A stretch of 7,958 bases of DNA from Candidatus Nitrosopumilus sp. (GTDB taxonomy: Archaea; Thermoproteota; Nitrososphaeria; Nitrososphaerales; Nitrosopumilaceae), in the NCBI GenBank assembly GCA_029863665.1, contig JAOTUX010000038.1, positions 1 through 7,958 on the forward strand, given 5' to 3'. Below, one piece after another: positions 1 to 5,114 of the stretch. The notes under the pieces are model-generated. The model ran no database searches and was not told the DNA's origin. It was given only the letters and a program-made list of their open reading frames with translations. How positions within the stretch are numbered: the first letter of the stretch is position 1; every line of letters begins with the position of its first letter. Both the position numbers and the translations under genes were made by a program.

Positions 1-243
1 ACTAACAATGAATTAGCGGCACAAAAAGATCGTATATTAAAACAAATTCTTACACCCGAAGCTAGAATGAGGCTAAATAATATCAAAATGGTAAAATCTG
101 AATTATCTGATCTTGTTGAGCAATATCTTGTAGGAATGGCAACTCAGGGAAAGATATCTGGTCAATTAACTGACGCTCAACTAAAGCAAATATTGCTCTC
201 AATCCAGCAACCAAAACGTGATTTTAAGATAAATCGAATCTAA
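1..243 (+). CDS. PDCD5-family DNA-binding protein, C-terminal part (5' end outside window)
   Basis: The open frame enters from the left edge and ends at TAA 241-243, giving 80 residues. The stretch RILKQILTPEARMRLNNIKM followed by a KSELSDLVEQYL segment, an LTDAQLKQIL helix and the basic tail KRDFKINRI is the classic conserved core of the archaeal PDCD5/TFAR19 family. These are small (about 110-120 residues) proteins with a compact three-helix bundle that bind DNA. In archaea they are usually encoded near ribosomal protein genes; that neighbourhood lies outside the window. About 30-40 N-terminal residues, normally a flexible acidic helix, are missing only because the window starts inside the gene. 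The family call is firm. The cellular role in archaea is poorly defined. Confidence 0.93.
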   Translation, partial: TNNELAAQKDRILKQILTPEARMRLNNIKMVKSELSDLVEQYLVGMATQGKISGQLTDAQLKQILLSIQQPKRDFKINRI

Positions 244-252
244 TCCAGAAAA

Positions 253-260
253 AATATAAT
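253..260 (+). promoter_or_regulatory. Putative TATA box of the enoyl-CoA reductase gene
   Basis: AATATAAT is centred about 28 bp before the ATG at 285, in the 41-bp gap after the PDCD5 gene. This spacing suits an archaeal promoter giving a leaderless mRNA that begins at or next to the start codon. No Shine-Dalgarno motif lies just before the ATG, which agrees. The assignment rests on spacing and composition only. Confidence 0.45.
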
Positions 261-284
261 TATGGGTTAAAACTCGCTATAATC

Positions 285-1364
285 ATGAAAGCCGTTGTAT
301 ACAATGAATATGCACCAGATGATAATTATGCTAAAATCCTCAAAGTCCAGGATATAGATGAACCAAAACCAAAGTCCGATGAGGTCATTTTTACCAATAA
401 GGCATCAGCTCTGAATTATAATGATATTTGGGGAATGAGAGGAGTCCCAGTTCCTGTACCACTACCGCATGTTTCGGGCTCTGACGTAGCAGGTGATGTA
501 ATAACTGTAGGTGAAGATGTACAAAATATCAAAGTAGGTGACAGAGTTGTATCTCACTCTAACTTGGCATGCAGAGTTTGTAAAGCATGTACCGATGGAA
601 GAGAATTTGATTGTGTAAAGAGACAAGTTTGGGGATTCCAAACAGGACCACTATGGGGAGCATACTCTGAACAAATCCATTTACCAGAAGTCAACGTTTC
701 AAAAATTCCAGACAATCTATCGTATGATCAAGCAGCAGCTGCTTCCATGACTTTACTTACATCATGGCACATGCTAGTAGGCAGAGCAAAGATCACCCCA
801 GGTCAAACTGTCCTAATTATGGGTGGAGGTTCAGGTGTAGGAAGCTTTGGAATTCAAATTGCCAAGCTATACAACTGTGATGTTATAGCAACAGCAAGTC
901 CCGACAAACTAGATAAATGTCTAGAACTAGGTGCGGATTATGCAGTTGATCATAGAAAAGATGACTGGCAAAAACAAGTATTCAAGATATCAAAAGAGAT
1001 TGCAAAGACAAAAGGTGAAGCACCTGGAATTGATATTACATTTGACCATATTGGTGAAACTCACTTCAACAAACAACTAACACTGCTCAAGTATGGTGCA
1101 ACTCTTGTTTCATGTGGTGCAACAACAGGTTATGACGCAAAAATAGATCTTAGACACATATTCTTCAAAGGAATTAACGTCTTAGGCTCTACACAAGGAA
1201 CAAAAGCAGAACTTGATCAAGGACTATACTGGATGGGTCAAGGCAAAATTAAAGCAGCAATTGATTCAACCTATTCCTTTGAGCAGGCAGCAGAGGCACA
1301 CACAAAAATGGTAACCGGAAAAGGCCTCTTTGGCAAAATCTTAATGAAGCCAGAGGGCGCATAG
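285..1364 (+). CDS. Enoyl-CoA reductase, MDR (zinc alcohol dehydrogenase-like) family, crotonyl-CoA carboxylase/reductase-related
   Basis: This 359-residue protein has the medium-chain dehydrogenase/reductase layout: an N-terminal GroES-like substrate domain (about 1-150) and a Rossmann domain with GGGSGVGSFGIQIAK (181-194). The second Rossmann strand is followed by neutral residues (TASPDK), which suits NADPH. The usual catalytic zinc cysteine is replaced (SALNYNDIW, 41-49). The combination of NYND, PHVSGSDVAG (61-70), VWGFQ (115-119) and FDHIGETHF (253-261) resembles crotonyl-CoA carboxylase/reductases rather than plain alcohol dehydrogenases. A C-X2-C-X2-C-X7-C motif (Cys96, 99, 102, 110) looks like the structural zinc lobe. 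A likely role is NADPH-dependent reduction of acryloyl-CoA or another enoyl-CoA, possibly in the thaumarchaeal 3-hydroxypropionate/4-hydroxybutyrate cycle; the substrate is inferred. ATG 285 follows a TATA-like box at leaderless distance. The next gene starts 7 nt after its stop. Confidence 0.82.
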   Translation: MKAVVYNEYAPDDNYAKILKVQDIDEPKPKSDEVIFTNKASALNYNDIWGMRGVPVPVPLPHVSGSDVAGDVITVGEDVQNIKVGDRVVSHSNLACRVCKACTDGREFDCVKRQVWGFQTGPLWGAYSEQIHLPEVNVSKIPDNLSYDQAAAASMTLLTSWHMLVGRAKITPGQTVLIMGGGSGVGSFGIQIAKLYNCDVIATASPDKLDKCLELGADYAVDHRKDDWQKQVFKISKEIAKTKGEAPGIDITFDHIGETHFNKQLTLLKYGATLVSCGATTGYDAKIDLRHIFFKGINVLGSTQGTKAELDQGLYWMGQGKIKAAIDSTYSFEQAAEAHTKMVTGKGLFGKILMKPEGA

Positions 1365-1371
1365 CCATTTA

Positions 1372-2229
1372 ATGACGCAGCTTTTCCGCAGTCTCATTTT
1401 TGTACCTGGAAATAATCCCAGATTTCTAGAGAAAGCAAAAAAAATACAGTCTGATATTGTTTGCTTTGATCTAGAAGACTCTGTACCTGACAATGAAAAA
1501 ACAACTGCAAGAAAGCTTATAAAAACTGCATTAAAGTCCAGAAAGTTATACGAATCTTCAATTTTTGTTCGTACCAACTCGCCAGCATCTGGGAAAATCC
1601 CTTCTGATCTTAAAGAAGTGATTCAAAAAGGCATCGATGGAATAGTTGTTCCTAAAGTAAATAATATCAAAGAGATCAAAAAAATTGAAAATATCTTATC
1701 TAAATTAGAAAGTACACGAAAAATGAAACCAATTTTAATAATACCTTCTATTGAATCCGCAGAAGGTGTAGTCAATACATTTAGTATTGCGTCTTTTGGA
1801 AAAAGAATTCCAGCAGTAGTCTTTGGTGTTTTTGATCTGCTAAATGATCTGGGAGTAGAATATACAAAAGAATCAGAAGGAGCAAAATATTCCAGAGCAA
1901 AAATCCCTGTAGATGCACGTGCAGCTGGAGTAACAGCAATTGATGCAATTTGGCAGGATCTTAAAGATTCCAAAGGACTAGAAAAAGATTGTAAAGTGGG
2001 TAAAAGTCTTGGCTATTCTGGAAAAAGCATAATTCATCCAGATCAAATATCTACCGTACATGAACTATTTTATCCCAATAGAAGTGAAATTCTGTGGGCT
2101 GAAAAAGTCTGTAAGGTATACCTTGAATCAACAAAGAAAGGAACAGGTGCTACAACAGTTGATGGAAAAATGATAGATGAAGTGCATTTCAAACAAGCAA
2201 AAGCACTTCTTGATCTTATAAAGCACTGA
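1372..2229 (+). CDS. HpcH/HpaI aldolase / citrate lyase beta subunit (CitE)-like protein
   Basis: The 285-residue product fits the usual length of stand-alone CitE-like proteins (about 270-330). Visible family motifs, in order, are LFRSLIFVPGNNPRFLEKA (4-22), FDLEDSVP (32-39), FVRTNS with Arg67, VVPKV (92-96), IIPSIESAEGV (123-132) with the probable Mg ligand Glu128, FGVFDLLNDLG (151-161) with the second ligand Asp155, and GKSIIHPDQI (217-226) near the C-terminus. The fold is a TIM barrel. Family members cleave or form 3-hydroxyacyl-CoA thioesters such as malyl-CoA, citramalyl-CoA or beta-methylmalyl-CoA, or act as malyl-CoA thioesterases. The sequence does not decide between these. No complete citrate lyase (alpha and gamma subunits) is present, so true citrate lyase activity is unlikely. 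The gene starts 7 nt after the enoyl-CoA reductase and is probably cotranscribed with it. A weak GAGG lies 15 nt before the ATG. Confidence 0.83.
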   Translation: MTQLFRSLIFVPGNNPRFLEKAKKIQSDIVCFDLEDSVPDNEKTTARKLIKTALKSRKLYESSIFVRTNSPASGKIPSDLKEVIQKGIDGIVVPKVNNIKEIKKIENILSKLESTRKMKPILIIPSIESAEGVVNTFSIASFGKRIPAVVFGVFDLLNDLGVEYTKESEGAKYSRAKIPVDARAAGVTAIDAIWQDLKDSKGLEKDCKVGKSLGYSGKSIIHPDQISTVHELFYPNRSEILWAEKVCKVYLESTKKGTGATTVDGKMIDEVHFKQAKALLDLIKH

Positions 2230-2282
2230 TTTGTTTCTAATTTTACTATCTAACATTTCAAGAACAATCATCATACAGTTAT

Positions 2283-2320
2283 TTCAAAGTGTTGAATGAA
2301 ACACTACGTAAAGTTTTGAA
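2283..2320. repeat. Nested inverted repeats in the 178-bp gap before the TPR gene
   Basis: An inner hairpin AGTGTT/AACACT (2288-2293 with 2300-2305, 6-nt loop) lies inside outer arms TTCAA/TTGAA (2283-2287 with 2316-2320). The gap (2230-2407) contains no convincing ORF or tRNA. It is followed by a T-rich tract with a TATA-like TTTTTATATT (2356-2365) that could serve the TPR gene with a leader of about 20 nt. The hairpin could end the upstream transcript or be chance in AT-rich DNA. Confidence 0.22.
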
Positions 2321-2407
2321 GTGATAAATTAAGTATCATTTGCAATATTTTTTGTTTTTATATTAGAATAGGTTAAAGATAATGAAATTTTATTATATTG
2401 TAGTAAA

Positions 2408-3112
2408 ATGGTAAATCTCCTTGATCCTGCAAATGTGATTACTAGAATGTTTAATGCAGAAAAATATGATGATATGTATAATTATTGTAAAAATCTACTT
2501 GAAAAAATTCCTAATGACATGGTTGCACTTCAAAATATCTCACTATCTCTAATTTATTTGAAAAAATATGAGGAAGCTATTGTTTATTGCGATAAAGTTC
2601 TAGAAATAAAAAATTTAGATACTTATGCACTAAAAAATAAAATATATGCATTAGAAAGCTTAGAGCAATATGAGAATGTTTTAAAACTATGTAAGCAAAT
2701 TCTTTCTAAAAATCCTAATGATACGTGGACTCTAAACAGTATGGGTTTATCTTTAAATGAATTAAATCGACATCAAGAAGCCCTCGAATACTATGACCAA
2801 TCTCTTAGAATAGTCCCAAATGATGTAACTGCTTTGATGAATAAGGCCATCTCACTTAGTCATTTAGGAAACTATAGAGAAGCCCTCGAATACTATGACC
2901 AATCTCAAATCATTGATCCAAGTCTAAAAGAAATACCTATTGCTAAATCGCAATTATTTAAAAAATTAGGCATGGATGATGATGCATTTTTGGCTGCTCA
3001 AGGTGTACTTAACAAAGAAATAGAAAAGATCAAACTTGATGCTAAAGAAAACAAATGTTCTGTTTTTCATCAATTTTGTGAAGATGAATTTAAAATGTAT
3101 GATTCAAGATAA
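2408..3112 (+). CDS. Tetratricopeptide repeat (TPR) protein
   Basis: The 234-residue protein has no signal peptide or membrane segment, so it is probably cytoplasmic. It is built of 34-residue TPR units at about 36-69, 70-103, 104-137 and 138-171, with a half or degenerate unit before (20-35) and after (172-203). The consensus appears as KYEEAIVYCDKVLEI, HQEALEYYDQSLRIVPND and NYREALEYYDQSQIIDP. TPR arrays form helical scaffolds that bind partner proteins; no enzymatic domain is visible, so the partner and role are unknown. The C-terminal tail (204-234) is charged and carries two cysteines (217 and 224). Units 104-137 and 138-171 share an identical 29-bp DNA stretch. It has its own intergenic regions on both sides and no evident functional link to its neighbours. 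Start ATG 2408 is the first plausible one and has no Shine-Dalgarno motif. Confidence 0.85.
   Translation: MVNLLDPANVITRMFNAEKYDDMYNYCKNLLEKIPNDMVALQNISLSLIYLKKYEEAIVYCDKVLEIKNLDTYALKNKIYALESLEQYENVLKLCKQILSKNPNDTWTLNSMGLSLNELNRHQEALEYYDQSLRIVPNDVTALMNKAISLSHLGNYREALEYYDQSQIIDPSLKEIPIAKSQLFKKLGMDDDAFLAAQGVLNKEIEKIKLDAKENKCSVFHQFCEDEFKMYDSR
2776..2906 (+). repeat. Perfect 29-bp direct repeat inside the TPR gene (copies 2776-2804 and 2878-2906)
   Basis: The two copies are identical base for base and start exactly 102 bp apart, which is one 34-codon TPR unit. Each encodes EALEYYDQS within its unit. The sequence between and around the copies has diverged. Confidence 0.9.
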
Positions 3113-3113
3113 A

Positions 3114-3132
3114 ACATAATCTGATTTTATGT
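3114..3132 (+). terminator. Possible terminator after the TPR gene
   Basis: Inverted repeat ACATAA/TTATGT (3114-3119 with 3127-3132, 7-nt loop) begins two bases after the stop codon. It is followed by a T-rich tract, GATTTTCTTTAATTTTAT. Archaea often terminate on T-rich tracts, with or without a hairpin. The stem is short and AT-rich, so the call is tentative. Confidence 0.33.
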
Positions 3133-3183
3133 GATTTTCTTTAATTTTATCTAATCTTCATTGTATGAATCATTTTGCAAAGA

Positions 3184-3191
3184 TCTATAAC
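3184..3191 (+). promoter_or_regulatory. Putative TATA box before a small ORF
   Basis: TCTATAAC is centred about 27 bp before the ATG at 3215. This is the spacing seen at the other putative leaderless promoters of this window. It is evidence only through spacing. Confidence 0.35.
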
Positions 3192-3214
3192 CTAACATTA
3201 TAGTTATTCAAAAT

Positions 3215-3283
3215 ATGTCTAAAAACAATGAATGGTGGAATGACTTTAAAGAACTTGAACAAGATATTGAATCTAATTCTTAA
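3215..3283 (+). CDS. Possible small protein of 22 residues, unknown function
   Basis: ATG 3215 to TAA 3281-3283 encodes a 22-residue acidic peptide that starts MSKNNEWWNDFKELEQDI. It has two adjacent tryptophans and an amphipathic, charged helix-like stretch. It is not recognised as a known family. Support is positional: it lies in the otherwise empty 253-bp gap between the TPR gene and riboflavin synthase, and a TATA-like box sits about 27 bp before its ATG, as for the leaderless genes here. A chance ORF of this length is common in AT-rich DNA, although two tryptophan codons are unusual for chance AT-rich sequence. Coding status needs conservation or expression evidence. Confidence 0.35.
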   Translation: MSKNNEWWNDFKELEQDIESNS

Positions 3284-3335
3284 TTTTAACTTGATCCAAT
3301 TTTAACGATAATAAATAATTTCTACATCTAAATAA

Positions 3336-3343
3336 TTTTATAC
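3336..3343 (+). promoter_or_regulatory. Putative TATA box of the riboflavin synthase gene
   Basis: TTTTATAC is centred about 26-27 bp before ATG 3366, suiting a leaderless transcript. The short distance and lack of a Shine-Dalgarno motif support ATG 3366 as start and mark riboflavin synthase as having its own promoter. Confidence 0.5.
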
Positions 3344-3355
3344 ATAGAATATGTA
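3341..3355. promoter_or_regulatory. 15-bp palindrome at the riboflavin synthase promoter, candidate operator
   Basis: TACATA-GAA-TATGTA is a perfect inverted repeat (6-bp arms, 3-bp spacer). It overlaps the downstream edge of the TATA box and ends 10 bp before the ATG. A repressor bound here would block TBP or polymerase. In archaea, riboflavin genes can be controlled by the RbkR riboflavin kinase/regulator. Whether this site matches its motif cannot be judged from the window. Confidence 0.38.
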
Positions 3356-3365
3356 ACCCTTTTTG

Positions 3366-3950
3366 ATGTTTACTGGAATTGTAGAAGGAATTGGTAAAAT
3401 AGAAAAGATTTCTAACAATACAAAAAATCGAAGTGCTATTCAAATGACTGTTAATCTTGGAAAACATGCTAAGGGATTAAAAATTGGACAAAGTGTTGCA
3501 CTTAATGGAGTTTGCCTTACTGCAACAAAATTATCTAAATCTAGCTGTCTTTTTGAAATGATTGAAGAAACTATAAAGAAAACAGATCTTGGAAATCTTA
3601 GTGTTGGTGGAATTGTAAATATCGAACGAAGTTTAAAAGCAGGTGATAGACTGGAAGGTCATTTTGTTTTGGGTCATGTTGATGGAGTAGGAACCATTAA
3701 AAAAATTCTGAAAAAACCTAAGGAAGTATCAGTTTGGTTTGAAGTTCCCAAAAAACTATCAAAGTATGTGGTGAAAAAAGGCTCTATTGCTGTAGATGGA
3801 ATCAGCCTAACTGTTGTTGATATAAAAAATACTCTTGCATCAGTTTCATTAATTCCTCATACTATTGAAGTTACAAATTTTCAAATGAAAAAAGTTGGAG
3901 ATAAAGTTAATATTGAAACTGACATTCTTGGCAAATACATTCTAAAATAA
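3366..3950 (+). CDS. ribE: Riboflavin synthase, two-domain (bacterial/eukaryotic alpha-chain) type
   Basis: The enzyme dismutates two 6,7-dimethyl-8-ribityllumazine molecules to riboflavin and 5-amino-6-ribitylaminouracil, the last step of the pathway. The 194-residue protein has the two tandem lumazine-binding barrels of the alpha-chain family. The first opens with MFTGIVEGIGKI (1-12) and holds GQSVALNGVCLTA (41-53); the second opens with GHFVLGHVDGVGTI (98-111) and holds KGSIAVDGISLTV (138-150). The N-terminal MFTG is part of the active site, so ATG 3366 is chosen over TTG 3363, which would add one residue. This type is unlike the RibC-type riboflavin synthase of methanogens, which is related to lumazine synthase. 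The gene stands 79 bp before the ribB operon, with its own promoter and a hairpin after it. Confidence 0.95.
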   Translation: MFTGIVEGIGKIEKISNNTKNRSAIQMTVNLGKHAKGLKIGQSVALNGVCLTATKLSKSSCLFEMIEETIKKTDLGNLSVGGIVNIERSLKAGDRLEGHFVLGHVDGVGTIKKILKKPKEVSVWFEVPKKLSKYVVKKGSIAVDGISLTVVDIKNTLASVSLIPHTIEVTNFQMKKVGDKVNIETDILGKYILK

Positions 3951-3957
3951 TCTTGAT

Positions 3958-3991
3958 TAATTACCATTTTAGTGGTAATTACCAGTTTTTT
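3958..3991 (+). terminator. Hairpin plus T6 after riboflavin synthase; possible terminator, overlapping a three-half-site repeat
   Basis: A 9-bp stem TAATTACCA/TGGTAATTA (3958-3966 with 3973-3981, 6-nt loop TTTTAG) lies 7 bp after the ribE stop and is followed by T6 at 3986-3991. It could terminate ribE. A third copy of the half-site, TAATTACCA, occurs at 3976-3984, so the element may instead or also be a protein-binding site upstream of the ribB promoter. Confidence 0.45.
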
Positions 3992-3998
3992 AGTAAAC

Positions 3999-4006
3999 TT
4001 TATAAT
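3999..4006 (+). promoter_or_regulatory. Putative TATA box of the ribB operon
   Basis: TTTATAAT is centred 27-28 bp before ATG 4030, the spacing for a leaderless transcript. There is no Shine-Dalgarno motif before that ATG. This would drive the operon of ribB, ribH, arfA, the amidohydrolase and arfC. Confidence 0.52.
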
Positions 4007-4022
4007 CCGTTTTCTTCGGATT
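4004..4022. promoter_or_regulatory. Inverted repeat between TATA box and ribB start, candidate operator
   Basis: AATCCG/CGGATT (4004-4009 with 4017-4022, 7-bp spacer) begins within the TATA box and ends 7 bp before the ATG. If transcription starts at the ATG, the repeat would not be in the RNA and would act as DNA, for example as a repressor site. If transcription starts earlier, it would be a small leader hairpin followed by T5. Confidence 0.35.
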
Positions 4023-4029
4023 TTTATAC

Positions 4030-4695
4030 ATGTCGCTTGAAACTACGTTACAATCTCTACAGCGTGGGGAATTTGTATTATTGTTTGATTCGGCTGGTCG
4101 TGAAAATGAGATTGATATGGTTGTAGCTGCTGAATTTGTTACTCCTGAACATGTAGCACGTATGCGTCAACATGCTGGGGGATTACTATGTGTTGCAATA
4201 GATAATAATTTTGCAACATCTCTAGAATTAAGATATATGCATGAAATTCTTTCTGACTCTTCAATTTCAAATAAGGAGATGATTATGGGTTTGGCTCCAT
4301 ATGGTGATCATCCAACTTTTTCATTATCTGTAAATCATTATAAAAGTTATACTGGAATAACTGATAAAGACAGATCATTGACAATTAGAGAAATGGCAAA
4401 TATCTTTAACATTGAAAATAAACAGAAAAAATTTGCATCATCTTTTAAAACTCCTGGACATGTTCCTTTATTGATAGCTTCAAAAGGATTATTAGCTACA
4501 CGTCAAGGACATACTGAAATGTCTATTTATTTAGCTCAACTTGCGGGGTTAATTCCTGTAACTGCAATTTGTGAAATGATGGATGCGGAAACGTATGCTG
4601 CTTTATCTGTGGACAAAGCAGAAAAATTTGCAAAACAAAATGGAATTCCATTAATTGATGGAAAAGAACTTTTAGAATACGCCAAGGTGCATTAG
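4030..4695 (+). CDS. ribB: 3,4-dihydroxy-2-butanone 4-phosphate synthase
   Basis: The enzyme converts ribulose 5-phosphate to 3,4-dihydroxy-2-butanone 4-phosphate plus formate, supplying the four-carbon unit for lumazine. The 221-residue, single-domain protein has the family signatures: DSAGRENEIDMVVAAEFVTP (20-39) with the acidic metal/substrate loop RENEID (24-29), HAGGLLCVAI (48-57), SVNHYKSYTGITDKDRSLTI (100-119), TPGHVPLL (141-148) with His144, GHTEMSIYLAQLAGL (160-174) and CEMM (181-184) with Glu182. It is not fused to a GTP cyclohydrolase II domain, as expected for archaea that use GTP cyclohydrolase III instead. It is the first gene of a tightly packed operon, and ribH begins 2 nt after its stop. 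An AAGGTG near its 3' end (4684-4689) serves as ribosome binding site for ribH. Confidence 0.96.
   Translation: MSLETTLQSLQRGEFVLLFDSAGRENEIDMVVAAEFVTPEHVARMRQHAGGLLCVAIDNNFATSLELRYMHEILSDSSISNKEMIMGLAPYGDHPTFSLSVNHYKSYTGITDKDRSLTIREMANIFNIENKQKKFASSFKTPGHVPLLIASKGLLATRQGHTEMSIYLAQLAGLIPVTAICEMMDAETYAALSVDKAEKFAKQNGIPLIDGKELLEYAKVH
4684..4689 (+). promoter_or_regulatory. Ribosome binding site deciding the TTG start of ribH
   Basis: AAGGTG lies inside the last codons of ribB, 8 nt before TTG 4698. AGGTG matches the archaeal anti-Shine-Dalgarno sequence and explains how a non-ATG start can be used. Confidence 0.6.
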
Positions 4696-4697
4696 TT

Positions 4698-5114
4698 TTG
4701 AATATTGCTATAGTGGTCTCGGAATTCAATGACGAAGTGACATCTAGGATGCTTTCTGTAGCTGAAGAAAAAGCCCATTTAATGAAATTAAAAATAGTCT
4801 ATACATGCAAGATTCCAGGAGCATATGATATGCCTATTATTGTAGATGCATTATTGAAGAAAAAAAATGTTGATGGTGTGGTTACTTTGGGTGCAATAAT
4901 TAAAGGACAAACAAAACATGACGAAGTAATTTCCCATTCTGCAGCAAAATCTCTAACTGATTTATCGATAAAACACCAAAAACCTGTTTCTTTAGGAGTA
5001 TCTGGTCCAGGAATGCAAGAAAGACATGCCTATGCTAGAATTAGACCTGTTGCAGAACGTGCAGTTGAGGCTGTTGTAAAAATTTCTAAAGAATTGACGA
5101 GGATTCAAAAATGA
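4698..5114 (+). CDS. ribH: 6,7-dimethyl-8-ribityllumazine synthase
   Basis: The enzyme condenses 5-amino-6-ribitylaminouracil with 3,4-dihydroxy-2-butanone 4-phosphate to give the lumazine, typically as a multimeric shell. The 138-residue length matches archaeal RibH. Motifs are NIAIVVSEFN (2-11), the ligand loop IPGAYDMP (39-46), TLGAIIKGQTKHDEVI (63-78) with the catalytic-position His74, and SLGVSGPGM (98-106). The start is TTG 4698. No in-frame ATG exists between the upstream stop (TGA 4656) and residue 18, the first beta strand needs the residues after TTG, and AAGGTG sits 8 nt upstream. The gene lies 2 nt after ribB and overlaps arfA by 4 nt (ATGA), so translation is probably coupled. 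Confidence 0.95.
   Translation: MNIAIVVSEFNDEVTSRMLSVAEEKAHLMKLKIVYTCKIPGAYDMPIIVDALLKKKNVDGVVTLGAIIKGQTKHDEVISHSAAKSLTDLSIKHQKPVSLGVSGPGMQERHAYARIRPVAERAVEAVVKISKELTRIQK

Noticed and set aside
1341..1577. Minus-strand ORF of 78 codons across the end of the reductase gene and the start of the CitE-like gene
   Set aside because: It is antisense to two well-supported genes, has no recognisable domain and no promoter, and is a shadow frame.
1623..1973. Minus-strand ORF of 116 codons inside the CitE-like gene
   Set aside because: It mirrors conserved motifs of the CitE-like protein on the other strand and resembles no known protein.
3363..3365. TTG start one codon upstream of the riboflavin synthase ATG
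   Set aside because: The family begins with MFTG and the TATA spacing fits ATG 3366; the extra Met would disturb the N-terminal active-site residues.
3951..4029. FMN riboswitch before ribB
   Set aside because: The 79-bp gap is too short and lacks the conserved multi-stem RFN element; the probable transcript start is also at the ATG.
3336..4031. Shared 10-mer TTTTATACAT at 3336-3345 and 4022-4031 as a common rib operator
   Set aside because: In ribE it is the TATA box and in ribB it overlaps the start codon, so the positions do not correspond; chance is likely in AT-rich DNA.
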